Shown here: positions 24,925-33,506 of the stretch, in pieces
Numbering within the stretch: position 1 is the stretch's first letter
Layout of the letters: every line of letters begins with the position of its first letter
Assembly (NCBI RefSeq): GCF_008630635.1
Contig: NZ_CP043869.1
Span: forward strand, 2,108,001 to 2,172,000
Reading direction: 5' to 3'
DNA from: Neptunomonas concharum
GTDB taxonomy: Bacteria; Pseudomonadota; Gammaproteobacteria; Pseudomonadales; Balneatricaceae
DNA length: 64,000 bases
The notes under the pieces: generated by a model
Seen by the model: only the letters and a program-made list of their open reading frames with translations
Told to the model about the DNA's origin: nothing
Databases searched by the model: none
Translations under genes and position numbers: made by a program

Positions 24925-25356
24925 TTAGGTATTACGTACGCGGAGTACCAAATCTACCGAATCGATCTCAGTTCCTTGAGGCAGTTCCACACTCTGCAGC
25001 AGGGATAAATTGAAGCTGTCGATATCTGACAACTCTCCGGTATCAAGGTTATAGACGTGGTGATGATGGGAGGTGTTAGTGTCGTAAAACGCCCTTTGGT
25101 TATCAATCACAAGCTCACTGACAAGACCTTTCTCAACAAAGCGCTTTAGACTGTTATAGACCGTTGCCTTAGATATTTTACTACCACTGAGATATAACAT
25201 CTCCTGCAGTTTATCCGCAGTGACATGCTGATGCTCTGCAAGCAGCACTTGCGCGATTGCAACACGCTGCGATGTCGGATAAACACCAGCAGCAGTTAAC
25301 CTTGCGGTAACCTGCTCTTTATCGGCCAAAACAATATGAGAAACTTGTGTATTCAT
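24925..25356 (-). CDS. Fur-family transcriptional regulator (Irr/PerR-like)
   Basis: This 143-residue regulator has the winged-helix DNA-binding domain with TSQRVAIAQVLLAEHQHVTAD near residue 28 (shown in part) and the recognition helix region KISKATVYNSLKRFVEKGL near 60. A His-rich SHHHHVY metal-binding stretch follows near 95. It lacks the CxxC zinc pairs of classical Fur and PerR at the C-terminus, which places it nearer to the Irr-like branch. The adjacent peroxidase gene and a Fur-type dyad in its promoter suggest that the regulator controls peroxide defence. The metal or heme it senses is not readable. Confidence 0.88.
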   Translation of the reverse strand: MNTQVSHIVLADKEQVTARLTAAGVYPTSQRVAIAQVLLAEHQHVTADKLQEMLYLSGSKISKATVYNSLKRFVEKGLVSELVIDNQRAFYDTNTSHHHHVYNLDTGELSDIDSFNLSLLQSVELPQGTEIDSVDLVLRVRNT

Positions 25357-25500
25357 AGGGAAAATTGTAGATCAATTCTTACTAATGCACTACGAGACTT
25401 GAGGCTAAGTCACACCGAACACTCAATCATTAATTGGTACAGAGAGACCCCAAAAGAAGAAACTTTAAGAAATGATACCACTTAACCTGTCATTGTTAAG

Positions 25501-25587
25501 TGGTGCCCGGAGCCGGACTTGAACCGGCACGCTCGTTAGAGCGCAAGATTTTAAGTCTTGTGTGTCTACCAATTTCACCATCCGGGC
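25501..25587 (-). tRNA. tRNA-Leu (TAA)
   Basis: The 87-base class II tRNA has the long variable arm GCGCTCTAACGAGCG, anticodon loop ACTTAAAAT with anticodon TAA, and an encoded CCA. It is the last tRNA behind pgsA. Confidence 0.96.
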
Positions 25588-25619
25588 GGATGGTCCAATA
25601 GCTTATGCTATAGGATCAA

Positions 25620-25693
25620 TGGAGGCGCGGGTCGGAATCGAACCGGCGTACACGGAGTTGCAGTCCGCTGCATGACCACTCTGCCACCGCGCC
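25620..25693 (-). tRNA. tRNA-Cys (GCA)
   Basis: The 74-base cloverleaf has acceptor stem GGCGCGG/CCGCGCC, anticodon GCA in ACTGCAACT, T-loop TTCGATT and an encoded CCA. Confidence 0.96.
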
Positions 25694-25712
25694 TATGCTT
25701 TGCACAATTATT

Positions 25713-25787
25713 TGGAGCGGGAAACGAGGTTCGAACTCGCGACCCCAACCTTGGCAAGGTTGTGCTCTACCACTGAGCTATTCCCGC
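25713..25787 (-). tRNA. tRNA-Gly (GCC)
   Basis: The 75-base cloverleaf has acceptor stem GCGGGAA/TTCCCGC, anticodon GCC in CTTGCCAAG, T-loop TTCGAAC and an encoded CCA. It is the first tRNA after pgsA, as in E. coli glyW-cysT-leuZ. Confidence 0.96.
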
Positions 25788-25890
25788 CCTGTGCAAACAG
25801 TGGGGCGTATTATAGAGAGATCTGAGCCCGTGTCAACCATGTTTAGCATTTATTTTTGCTTAAAGATTAACCACTTAGCGCACTATCGCT

Positions 25891-26439
25891 TTAATCTTCG
25901 GAAGTTAGTTCAGGCCAAGCCGCTTTTAGATAAACAAACATCGACCATAAGGTCAACAAAGCAGCAATATAGAGCGCCCCCACACCAACCCAAGAGATTG
26001 TTGAAGCAGGTTCTACAGAGACTAACAAAAAAATTGCCAGCATCTGTAAAGCTGTTTTTATTTTGCCGATGTAGGATACGGCTACACTGGCGCGCTTGCC
26101 TAACTCCGCCATCCACTCTCGCAACGCGGAGATAATAATCTCTCGACCAATGATAATCATGGCAGGAATCGTCATCCACACTTGCGCAAAGGTTTCCGTT
26201 AGCATCACTAAGGCAACAGCAACCATCAACTTGTCAGCAACAGGATCAAGAAAAGCACCTAACGCCGATGTTTGATTCCATCGACGTGCAAGATAACCAT
26301 CCAACCAATCGGTTGCAGCCGCGACGGCAAAAATAGCGCCCGTGGCTAAAGGAGCCCAGCTGTAGGGCAAGTAGTAAAACAACACAAACACCGGAATTAG
26401 AAAGATCCTAAGGAGTGTAAGCAAGTTAGGTATGTTCAT
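25891..26439 (-). CDS. pgsA: Phosphatidylglycerophosphate synthase
   Basis: This 182-residue inner-membrane enzyme joins CDP-diacylglycerol and glycerol-3-phosphate, the committed step to phosphatidylglycerol and cardiolipin. It carries the CDP-alcohol phosphatidyltransferase signature D-G-x2-A-R-x8-G-x3-D-x3-D as DWLDGYLARRWNQTSALGAF plus LDPVADK (residues about 42-68). Four to five membrane helices are visible. The start at 26439 gives MNIPNLLTLLRI and exactly the E. coli length; an ATG four codons upstream is possible. It lies between uvrC and the Gly-Cys-Leu tRNAs. Confidence 0.95.
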   Translation of the reverse strand: MNIPNLLTLLRIFLIPVFVLFYYLPYSWAPLATGAIFAVAAATDWLDGYLARRWNQTSALGAFLDPVADKLMVAVALVMLTETFAQVWMTIPAMIIIGREIIISALREWMAELGKRASVAVSYIGKIKTALQMLAIFLLVSVEPASTISWVGVGALYIAALLTLWSMFVYLKAAWPELTSED

Positions 26440-26471
26440 AGATAACAACATCAGTGCCGAAAACTCCGCAA

Positions 26472-28289
26472 TCAGGCCTCTGGGTGTAACGCGGCATAGA
26501 TCTCCTCTGCCAACGCCCGGCTTATGGTAGAGACTTTTGTGATTTCTTCAATACTCGCACGCTCAATCATGGTAATTCCGCCAAAATGCTTGAGTAATTC
26601 ACGTCTGCGCTTGGGCCCAACACCGGGAATGCCTTCTAGCTGTGAGGTTTGCCGCGCCTTCCCTCGCCTTGCCCGATGGCCAGTAATCGCAAAGCGGTGA
26701 GCTTCATCACGTATATGCTGTATCAAATGAAGCGCTGCTGAATCCGAGGCTAATGTCACCTCCGTTCCACTGTCTGCCATGATCAGTGTTTCAAAACCCG
26801 CTTTGCGCGTTGTGCCTTTCGCTACCCCGATAATCTGAACATCACCTATTTGCAGCTCATTTAACACAGCTATTGCTTGGGTAACCTGCCCTTTTCCCCC
26901 ATCTATTAAAAGGATATCAGGTAGCACCCCCTCACCTTTTTTAATGCGGGTATATCTGCGCGTCAGCGCTTGATGCATAGCAGCGTAGTCATCTCCGCCA
27001 GTTATGCCCTCAATATTGAAGTGCCGATAGTCTTTTTTTAGCGGGCCGTTACGGTCAAATACCACACAGGAAGCGACCGTTGCCTCACCACTACTGTGGG
27101 AGATATCAAAACACTCCAACCGTGAAGGCGTTTCATCCAAACCGCAGACATCTTGCAGGGCTAAATAGCGTTGATAGATATTCTGTTTACTCGCCAGATG
27201 GCTCGTTAGATTCTGCTCCGCATTGGTCACAGCCAGCTTCAACCACCCTTGACGCTCCCCCTTTACTCGATGGCTAATTTGAACTTTTTTACCGCGCTGC
27301 TCACGTAGCGCCTCTTCTAGACAGTCCTGATCTTCCAGCTCATCGCTAATAATCACATGATTGGGAATTTCACGAGGGGAGCCGATATACCACTGGGCAA
27401 TAAAGGCTGAAAGCACACTGGAGGGACTATCTTCAACCGATACTTTCGGATGGAAAGCTTTACTACCCAGTACACGTCCTCCCCTGACAAAGAGCACGTG
27501 CACACAAACACCGCCAGGCTGAATGGAACAAGCTATAACATCTGCATCGCCTGCACTTCCTGAAACGTATTGCTGCTCTTGGACTAGCTGCAAGCTACTA
27601 ATTTGGTCTCGATACTCGGCTGCTCGCTCAAAGTCCAAACGTTTGGAGGCCTCTTCCATCTGCGCCGCTAACTCTTTCATGATGGTGTGGCTTTTACCTT
27701 CCAGAAACATCGTGGCATGGCGAACATCTTCGGCATAATCCTCTGTCGATATCGCTTCGACGCAAGGCGCACTGCAACGTTTTATTTGGTATTGTAAGCA
27801 AGGCCGCGAACGATTTCGAAAGAAGGCATCATCGCATTGCCTGATACGGAAAACTTTTTGCAGAATACTTAAACTATCATTGACAGCTGCCCTTCCAGGG
27901 TAGGGACCAAAATATTGCCCCTTCTTTCGCTTGGCTCCGCGATGAAAAGTCAGTACCGGGTAGTTTTCACCCGATGAAACAAAGATATAGGGATAACTTT
28001 TGTCATCCCGTAGCAAAATATTGTAGGGGGGGCGATTTTTCTTAATCAGGTTCTGTTCTAGCAACAGCGCTTCTGTCTCGCTGTTGGTCACCGTGATATC
28101 AATATCCGCTATATGGGACACCAAGGCTTGCGTTTTGACCGTCAGCCCTGTTGCCCGGAAATAGCTGCTGACTCGCTTTTTTAGATTTTTAGCTTTCCCG
28201 ATATAGAGGAGTTTTCCAGTGTTATCCCGCATCTGATAAACACCGGGGCGCTGGGTAAGGCGAGATAAAAAGGCTTTACTATCAAACAT
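26472..28289 (-). CDS. uvrC: Excinuclease ABC subunit C
   Basis: This 605-residue nuclease makes both cuts in nucleotide excision repair after UvrAB has found the lesion. It has the N-terminal GIY-YIG domain (GVYQMRDNTGKLLYIGKAKNL), a UVR motif for UvrB contact near residue 205, the RNase H-like C-terminal nuclease domain with ECFDISHSSG and LIDGGKGQ, and a helix-hairpin-helix tail GIPGVGPKRRRELLKHFGG. Length equals the family norm of about 610. It overlaps the preceding 100-residue gene by eight bases. Confidence 0.97.
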   Translation of the reverse strand: MFDSKAFLSRLTQRPGVYQMRDNTGKLLYIGKAKNLKKRVSSYFRATGLTVKTQALVSHIADIDITVTNSETEALLLEQNLIKKNRPPYNILLRDDKSYPYIFVSSGENYPVLTFHRGAKRKKGQYFGPYPGRAAVNDSLSILQKVFRIRQCDDAFFRNRSRPCLQYQIKRCSAPCVEAISTEDYAEDVRHATMFLEGKSHTIMKELAAQMEEASKRLDFERAAEYRDQISSLQLVQEQQYVSGSAGDADVIACSIQPGGVCVHVLFVRGGRVLGSKAFHPKVSVEDSPSSVLSAFIAQWYIGSPREIPNHVIISDELEDQDCLEEALREQRGKKVQISHRVKGERQGWLKLAVTNAEQNLTSHLASKQNIYQRYLALQDVCGLDETPSRLECFDISHSSGEATVASCVVFDRNGPLKKDYRHFNIEGITGGDDYAAMHQALTRRYTRIKKGEGVLPDILLIDGGKGQVTQAIAVLNELQIGDVQIIGVAKGTTRKAGFETLIMADSGTEVTLASDSAALHLIQHIRDEAHRFAITGHRARRGKARQTSQLEGIPGVGPKRRRELLKHFGGITMIERASIEEITKVSTISRALAEEIYAALHPEA

Positions 28290-28584
28290 CAGCTACAGCA
28301 TTATCTTCTTTATTTGCTTGCATATGGAGATAGGTCGCTTCTCGATGAAGCGCTTCCAAACGCCGCCGGGTCTCATCAGTAATGCCTGCCCCCCGAGAAA
28401 GAGATACCTCAAGAAACACACCAATTTCGGCATAGTAATACAGCCTTGCATCAAAACTACTAGCACGGCGCAGCTTACTCAGCGCGATTTTAGCGCCATT
28501 CATTAATATCGTATTGATGTTTGTATCCGAAAGCAGAGGAAAACGATCATTATCATTGCGTTTGGGTAATGGATTTGTATTCAT
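28282..28584 (-). CDS. Hypothetical 100-residue protein ahead of uvrC
   Basis: I do not recognise a family. The soluble helical protein has an Arg/Leu-rich core (IALSKLRRASSFDARLYYYAEIGV cut here to ALSKLRRASSFDARLYYYAE) and a charged C-terminus. In E. coli and many relatives the gene before uvrC encodes the response regulator UvrY/GacA; it is not here. The eight-base overlap with uvrC implies coupled translation, so the protein may matter for uvrC expression. No promoter was confidently identified in the 111-base gap before it. Confidence 0.72.
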   Translation of the reverse strand: MNTNPLPKRNDNDRFPLLSDTNINTILMNGAKIALSKLRRASSFDARLYYYAEIGVFLEVSLSRGAGITDETRRRLEALHREATYLHMQANKEDNAVADV

Positions 28585-28695
28585 AAATGCACCTATGCTT
28601 TGCAGCAGCCTTAACAGCTCGCCACCGACACCTGAGTGGGATACTGTAGGTGAGTTATACTCGGATGTGAACTATTAATCGCGGATATTTATAAG

Positions 28696-29568
28696 ATGAG
28701 CGATGGGTTACTTGTTGATATACATAAAGATCTAACATGGCTTTATGATGCTCCACCGCTACTGGCTGATACCACTATGATGGCCAATTTTAATCCGGCA
28801 GACCATCGATCACATAACGTACTCTCCCAAGAATGGCGTACCTACCCCTGCGCTCCGGCATATCGCTTAGGTAAACAGTTTGAAGATGTGGTAGCAGCAC
28901 TGATACGTAACAGCCCTAGCACTAAACTATTAGCTAGAAACCTAACCATTCTGGACAAAAAACGTACCTTAGGAGAACTTGACTACCTGATGCAGCAGGC
29001 AGGGGGGCAAATCCTTCATTTAGAGGTAGCGATTAAGTTTTATCTGCACCACCCACAGATTCATGGGCTAAGCAGCTTTATTGGTCCCGGCGGGAGAGAC
29101 CGACTTGATATTAAGCAGCACCGTTTACAAACCCACCAGCTTCCACTCACAAAAAAAGCTGAAGTACACCAAGCCTTATTAGATCTTGACCTCCCCTTTC
29201 CAACCCATCGAGCGGCATTACTGACCGGCTACCTATTCTACCCTTATCGCACCTATCACACTGCCTACTGGCCGAAGATCACAGAGCTACATTCTGATCA
29301 CTATAAAGGATGGTGGCTGAGGCATTCAGAAATTGAACAACTGGGTACTCGGCCAAACTCTGACACGTATTTTGTTATTCTGCCTCGCCATCATTGGATC
29401 GCTGGACTGGAACATCAGAAAAACCCAACACCGTTAACGGCAACTGAGTTAAAGAACCAAGTGACAGGAACATACTCACCCAACATGATTGTTGAAGCTA
29501 AAGAAGACAAGGGAAGATGGCAAACGATCAGCCGTGGGATAATTGTAAAGGACAGCTGGCCAGACTAA
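28696..29568 (+). CDS. DUF1853 family protein
   Basis: This 290-residue protein matches DUF1853, with the N-terminal DLTWLYDAPPLL, the central GELDYLMQQ and LHLEVAIKFYLH, and FIGPGGRDRLDIKQHRL around residue 130. The GELD...E.K pattern resembles the D-x(n)-E-x-K catalytic core of PD-(D/E)XK nucleases, so a nuclease-like fold is plausible, although the family is uncharacterised. It is a single plus-strand gene followed by a strong hairpin that also serves the convergent microprotein gene. Confidence 0.85.
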   Translation: MSDGLLVDIHKDLTWLYDAPPLLADTTMMANFNPADHRSHNVLSQEWRTYPCAPAYRLGKQFEDVVAALIRNSPSTKLLARNLTILDKKRTLGELDYLMQQAGGQILHLEVAIKFYLHHPQIHGLSSFIGPGGRDRLDIKQHRLQTHQLPLTKKAEVHQALLDLDLPFPTHRAALLTGYLFYPYRTYHTAYWPKITELHSDHYKGWWLRHSEIEQLGTRPNSDTYFVILPRHHWIAGLEHQKNPTPLTATELKNQVTGTYSPNMIVEAKEDKGRWQTISRGIIVKDSWPD

Positions 29569-29584
29569 AGACGATAGATAGAGA

Positions 29585-29610
29585 GACTGACGCTCACCCT
29601 AGCGTCAGTC
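29585..29610. terminator. Bidirectional hairpin between DUF1853 and the 49-residue ORF
   Basis: GACTGACGCT and AGCGTCAGTC form ten perfect pairs around CACCCT. It lies between convergent stop codons and ends with TTATC on the plus side and TCTCTCTATC on the minus side. Confidence 0.6.
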
Positions 29611-29619
29611 TTATCATGC

Positions 29620-29769
29620 TTATTTTGCGTCGCGGTTAGCACGCGCTTCATCAGCAGCCATGGCTTTTTTCAGCATGGGCACACCGATAACCACCAAAGC
29701 AACACAGCCAACAACAACCGCGATGCTAGGCGCAAAAGAGATCAAACTGTATTTATCAATACCAAACAT
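29620..29769 (-). CDS. 49-residue single-span membrane microprotein
   Basis: The frame starts MFGIDKYSLISF, continues with a hydrophobic span of about 20 residues (SIAVVVGCVALVVIGVPML), and ends in a charged KKAMAADEARANRDAK-like tail. AAGGTG stands eight bases before the ATG, a strong ribosome site. Upstream on the minus strand are a perfect TATAAT at 29814-29819 and, 16 bases further, TTGATC inside a perfect FNR-type box; a terminator follows. Together these make a real gene likely. I recognise no family; small one-span proteins often modulate a larger transporter or respiratory complex. Confidence 0.7.
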   Translation of the reverse strand: MFGIDKYSLISFAPSIAVVVGCVALVVIGVPMLKKAMAADEARANRDAK

Positions 29770-29813
29770 AGAACCACACCTTTAGTCTAATAAGTTATAA
29801 ACGTAATGGTGTA

Positions 29814-29842
29814 ATTATAACAATCTATTGATCTGGATCAAA
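29814..29842 (-). promoter_or_regulatory. Promoter with FNR-type box for the membrane microprotein
   Basis: On the minus strand TTGATC (29836-29841) and TATAAT (29814-29819) are 16 bases apart. The -35 element is part of TTGATCCAGATCAA (29829-29842), a perfect match to TTGAT-N4-ATCAA. The box lies in the last codons of the upstream dehydrogenase gene. A GTTATAA/TTATAAC inverted repeat spans the -10 region. Confidence 0.5.
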
Positions 29843-30694
29843 ACGTTTTACAAGGCTTGAGGTATCCCAACGCCCTCCCCCCATGCGTTGCACTTCCGCA
29901 TAGAACTGATCGACCAGAGCGGTTACTGGCAGCTGAGCACCGTTACGACGCGCTTCATCCAAGGTGATGCCTAAATCTTTCCGCATCCAATCAACAGCAA
30001 ATCCATAATCAAATTTACCATCAATCATCGTTTGATGACGGTTAACCATCTGCCAAGAGCCAGCAGCTCCATGCTGAATAACATCAAAGACCTGAGCTGC
30101 ATCCAGATTAGCTTGCTTAGCAAAATGCACCGCCTCAGATAACCCCTGTACAAGCCCAGCGATACAGATCTGATTCACCATTTTTGCAAGCTGCCCACTA
30201 CCCGCTTGGCCCAATAAACGAATGGACTTGCCATAGGCCTGCATCACCGGTTCCGCTTTATCATAAGCGGCTTGTTCACCACCTACCATGACACTCAGCA
30301 GACCATTCTCAGCACCGGCCTGCCCACCCGACACGGGTGCATCCAAAAAGCCCACGGTTTGAGTTTTTGTCACATCGAAAAGCTCTCGTGCTACTTCAGC
30401 CGAAGCGGTTGTATGGTCCACAAGAATCGAGCCTGCGGACATTGTTTTGAGAATTCCTTGTGCTCCCGTCGTAACCTCTCTCAAATCATCATCATTACCC
30501 ACACAGGTAAATACAATTTCGGCTCCTTTAGCTGCTTCAGCGGGTGTTTCAGCCCAACTACCACCATACACCTCAACCCATTGTTGAGCCTTAGCTTGTG
30601 TACGGTTGAATACCGTTACTTCATGTCCGGCTTTTTGCAAATGTCCCGCCATGGGAAAGCCCATAGTACCCAATCCGATAAAGGCTACTTTCAT
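29825..30694 (-). CDS. NAD(P)-dependent beta-hydroxyacid dehydrogenase family protein
   Basis: This 289-residue oxidoreductase belongs to the 3-hydroxyisobutyrate dehydrogenase / tartronate semialdehyde reductase family. It has the Rossmann motif FIGLGTMGFPMAGHLQKAGH at the N-terminus, DAPVSGGQAGAENGLLSVMV near residue 118 (substrate site), and the catalytic Lys in GQLAKMVNQ near 170. Which hydroxyacid it uses is not readable; the neighbours give no pathway. The ATG at 30694 follows AGGAATTCGTG; the GTG before it is less likely. Its last codons hold an FNR-type box used by the next gene. Confidence 0.9.
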   Translation of the reverse strand: MKVAFIGLGTMGFPMAGHLQKAGHEVTVFNRTQAKAQQWVEVYGGSWAETPAEAAKGAEIVFTCVGNDDDLREVTTGAQGILKTMSAGSILVDHTTASAEVARELFDVTKTQTVGFLDAPVSGGQAGAENGLLSVMVGGEQAAYDKAEPVMQAYGKSIRLLGQAGSGQLAKMVNQICIAGLVQGLSEAVHFAKQANLDAAQVFDVIQHGAAGSWQMVNRHQTMIDGKFDYGFAVDWMRKDLGITLDEARRNGAQLPVTALVDQFYAEVQRMGGGRWDTSSLVKRFDPDQ

Positions 30695-30867
30695 CACGAA
30701 TTCCTATTTTTGAGTTATGGTCACTAACGATTAGTTAAGATTATTTATGCCACACTCCGGTAACATATACCAATCGATCAGATAATCCTAAGATAGAACA
30801 TAAAGAACTTTACGGCTTATTGTTGTTCAAAAATAAGCTGTCCACATCAACCCTTGGAGCTTTGTAG

Positions 30868-31359
30868 ATGTTTTTTCGCCATATATTTGCCAGCCTATTA
30901 ATCATATTCGCAACATTCAGCTATGCCGATGACAGCATGATGTTTAGTGAGCTGGAATTCCCTAATACGGAAGGGGATACCGTCAATATGACCGACTACA
31001 AAGGCAAAGTGGTACTTCTAAACTTCTGGGCAACGTGGTGCCCACCCTGCGTGAAAGAGATGCCCTCTATGCAACGTCTTAAAGAACGCTATGCCGATGA
31101 CGGTTTTGAGATTGTCGCCATTAATGCCGGAGAGGAGCCCGATGTCGTCGATGCTTTTCTACTGCAACTTGATACCGAACTCACTTTCCCCATTTTATTG
31201 GACCAAAAGGGAGTATCGTTTATCGCATTGGGTATTAAAGGACTTCCCATGAGCTTCCTACTTAACAAAGAGGGGCGCAGTGTAATGACGTTTATGGGTG
31301 GCAGAGAGTGGGATGAAAAAGCACAGACCGATTTGATCGAAGCCGAGCTAGCTAAGTAA
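30868..31359 (+). CDS. TlpA/ResA-like periplasmic thioredoxin
   Basis: This 163-residue protein has a signal peptide (FRHIFASLLIIFATFSYA) and a thioredoxin fold of the AhpC/TSA-TlpA type. The active site is WATWCPPCVKEMPSM near residue 57 (CPPC), and the cis-Pro comes in KGLPMSFLL near 131. It would reduce or exchange disulfides in the periplasm, for example for cytochrome c maturation or metal delivery. It is a single gene with its own terminator and lies divergent from the dehydrogenase gene. Confidence 0.92.
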   Translation: MFFRHIFASLLIIFATFSYADDSMMFSELEFPNTEGDTVNMTDYKGKVVLLNFWATWCPPCVKEMPSMQRLKERYADDGFEIVAINAGEEPDVVDAFLLQLDTELTFPILLDQKGVSFIALGIKGLPMSFLLNKEGRSVMTFMGGREWDEKAQTDLIEAELAK

Positions 31360-31374
31360 ACATACTAAAAAGCA

Positions 31375-31400
31375 AAAAGCCGGAATTTAATCCGGCTTTT
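31375..31400. terminator. Terminator between the TlpA-like gene and the aminotransferase
   Basis: AAAAGCCGGA and TCCGGCTTTT form ten pairs around ATTTAA. The T/A ends make it effective in both directions, and it lies between convergent genes. Confidence 0.8.
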
Positions 31401-31433
31401 GAAATAGCTATATCTGAGCTACGCGGCAAATAA

Positions 31434-32612
31434 TTAGCCCTGATAAACCGCTGCTGCTGCCACTAACGCTTGGCCTGTCTTAATGGGCGCACCCATTTCA
31501 GCCAAAGTGCTTTCAAGAGCGGATAAACACAGCGTCACATTACGACGATTACAAGCGGCACCCATCAAGCCGATACGCCATACTTTACCCGCTAAAGCAC
31601 CCAAACCTGCGCCGATCTCCAAACCAAAGTTGCTCAATAGCGCTGATCGAACAGCGGCATCATCAACACCTTCCGGAATCATAACAGAGTTTAATTGCGG
31701 CAGGCGGTATGCTTCTTCAACAAGGAAGGATATACCCATTGCTTCCAAACCAGCTTTCAACGCTTCATGATGTTTGGCATGACGAGCCCAAGAGTTCTCT
31801 AGCCCCTCTTCCTGTAAAATAACAAGCGACTCATGCAAGGCATAGAGTGAGTTCACAGGAGCCGTGTGATGGTAAGCACGCTTGCCATCGCCACCCCAAT
31901 AACCCATGACCAGTTTTTTATCTAGGAACCAGCTTGGTGTACGGCTTTCACGGCTTTGTACTTTTTCTACCGCTTTCTCACTAAAACTAACAGGCGAAAT
32001 ACCCGGAGGACATGACAGACACTTTTGAGAGCCGGAGTAGATAGCATCAATCCCCCACTCATCCATCCGCAACTCAGAACCACCCAGTGAAGTAACCGCA
32101 TCAACGATGGTTAGCGCATCGTACTCTTTAGCAATCGCACACAGACTTTTAGCATCAGAACGTACGCCCGTTGATGTCTCTGCATGAACAAACGCCAAAA
32201 TTTTTGTGTCAGGGTGAGTTTCAAACGCAGCTTTTACTTTATCAACACTGACTGGCGTGCCCCACTCATCAGAGACTAACACCACTTCGCCGCCAAAACG
32301 CTCAACGTTTTCTTTCATGCGTCCACCAAACACACCGTTCTGGCAGACAATCACTTTGTCACCTGGCTCAACCAAGTTAACGAAGCAGGCTTCCATTCCG
32401 GCAGAACCGGGCGCAGACACCGGCATGGTCAGTTCATTCTCGGTCAAAAATGTTTGTTTTAGCAGCGCTTTTAACTCATCCATCATGCGGATGAATTCAG
32501 GATCCAAGTGCCCTATAGTCGGGCGTGACATCGCTTCCAGAACACGCGGGCTTACATCAGAAGGGCCTGGGCCCATTAGAACCCGTTGTGGCGGTTGAAA
32601 TGATTTAATCAT
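31434..32612 (-). CDS. Alanine-glyoxylate/serine-glyoxylate aminotransferase family enzyme
   Basis: The 392-residue class V PLP aminotransferase begins with LMGPGPSDVSPRVLEAMS and has the TSTGV substrate-loop near residue 148, DAVTSLGG near 171, and the PLP lysine in YSGSQKCLSCPPG near 191. These are features of alanine-glyoxylate and serine-glyoxylate aminotransferases, which detoxify glyoxylate to glycine. Length is standard. It is transcribed alone from the gap after mtnN. Confidence 0.88.
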   Translation of the reverse strand: MIKSFQPPQRVLMGPGPSDVSPRVLEAMSRPTIGHLDPEFIRMMDELKALLKQTFLTENELTMPVSAPGSAGMEACFVNLVEPGDKVIVCQNGVFGGRMKENVERFGGEVVLVSDEWGTPVSVDKVKAAFETHPDTKILAFVHAETSTGVRSDAKSLCAIAKEYDALTIVDAVTSLGGSELRMDEWGIDAIYSGSQKCLSCPPGISPVSFSEKAVEKVQSRESRTPSWFLDKKLVMGYWGGDGKRAYHHTAPVNSLYALHESLVILQEEGLENSWARHAKHHEALKAGLEAMGISFLVEEAYRLPQLNSVMIPEGVDDAAVRSALLSNFGLEIGAGLGALAGKVWRIGLMGAACNRRNVTLCLSALESTLAEMGAPIKTGQALVAAAAVYQG

Positions 32613-32660
32613 GAAATATCTCTTTATAGATCTTAATTTAGCAAAAGGTTATTTTTTGGT

Positions 32661-33413
32661 TCAGCCTAGCTCGCCTATTGAAGCAGTGATTTCTGTGACC
32701 ATCTCTGCCGAATGGCGAGCAGCTGTCTCTAAGAACTGCTCGAATGACTGATCCGACTCTTTACCTGCAATGTCAGATAAAGCGCGAATGACAATAAAAG
32801 GGGTCCCAAATTGGTGGCAAGTCTGGGCTATTGCCGCTGCCTCCATCTCGACCGCCTTCATTGAGGGGAAGAGCTCACGCGTTCGAGCAACTCGCACTGG
32901 ATCATTCATAAAGCTATCACCCGTCGCTATGAGCCCGTGTACGGTCTTCATCCCTTCTAGGCGTTCGATACAACGCTCAGCAATCTGCGCTAGTGTTGTG
33001 TCAGGTTCAAACGCTGCGGGTAAACCTGGTACTTGCCCGGGCTCGTAGCCAAACACCGTCACATCCACATCATGATGTCTCACTTCTGAGGAGATAACGA
33101 TATCGCCCACATTGAGTACAGGGTCGAAACCGCCAGCTGAACCCGTATTTAAAATACAGTCCGGTGCAAAGGCATGCAGCAACAATGTGGTACTAACGGC
33201 GGCGTTAACTTTACCAATACCCGATTTCAGGAGCACAACCTCTACCCCTCTCATGGTACCTGTATAAAATTCATATCCAGCGATCACATGGTCCTGTCGA
33301 TCTGAGAGGCTTTCACGAAGAATCTCCACCTCCTGATCCATGGCACCAATAATCCCTACTTTTATCGTTTTTTGTTTTTGAATAATGTCTTTAAGCGACC
33401 GCTGTGTAGTCAT
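32661..33413 (-). CDS. mtnN: 5'-methylthioadenosine/S-adenosylhomocysteine nucleosidase
   Basis: This 250-residue enzyme cleaves adenine from methylthioadenosine and S-adenosylhomocysteine, producing the LuxS substrate S-ribosylhomocysteine. It shows VGIIGAMDQEVEIL, the GSAGGFDP site near residue 92, METEAA-like VEMEAAAIAQ near 189, and SDIAG near 212. Compared with E. coli it has about 17 extra N-terminal residues; no internal start codon fits better. luxS lies divergently, 93 bases away, so the two steps of the activated methyl cycle share a promoter region. Confidence 0.95.
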   Translation of the reverse strand: MTTQRSLKDIIQKQKTIKVGIIGAMDQEVEILRESLSDRQDHVIAGYEFYTGTMRGVEVVLLKSGIGKVNAAVSTTLLLHAFAPDCILNTGSAGGFDPVLNVGDIVISSEVRHHDVDVTVFGYEPGQVPGLPAAFEPDTTLAQIAERCIERLEGMKTVHGLIATGDSFMNDPVRVARTRELFPSMKAVEMEAAAIAQTCHQFGTPFIVIRALSDIAGKESDQSFEQFLETAARHSAEMVTEITASIGELG

Positions 33414-33506
33414 GTAACCGAACTGCCCTTTCGTAGATAGGTTGATCTCGTGCTATGATGCATCGCCATACAGGATACGCAATTTAACCACTGGAACAAA
33501 CTGAAT

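Noticed and set aside
25558-26135. Plus-strand ORFs over the Leu-Cys-Gly tRNAs and pgsA
   Set aside because: They run antisense to three clear tRNA cloverleaves and to pgsA, and the protein sequence resembles the usual tRNA-derived artefact.
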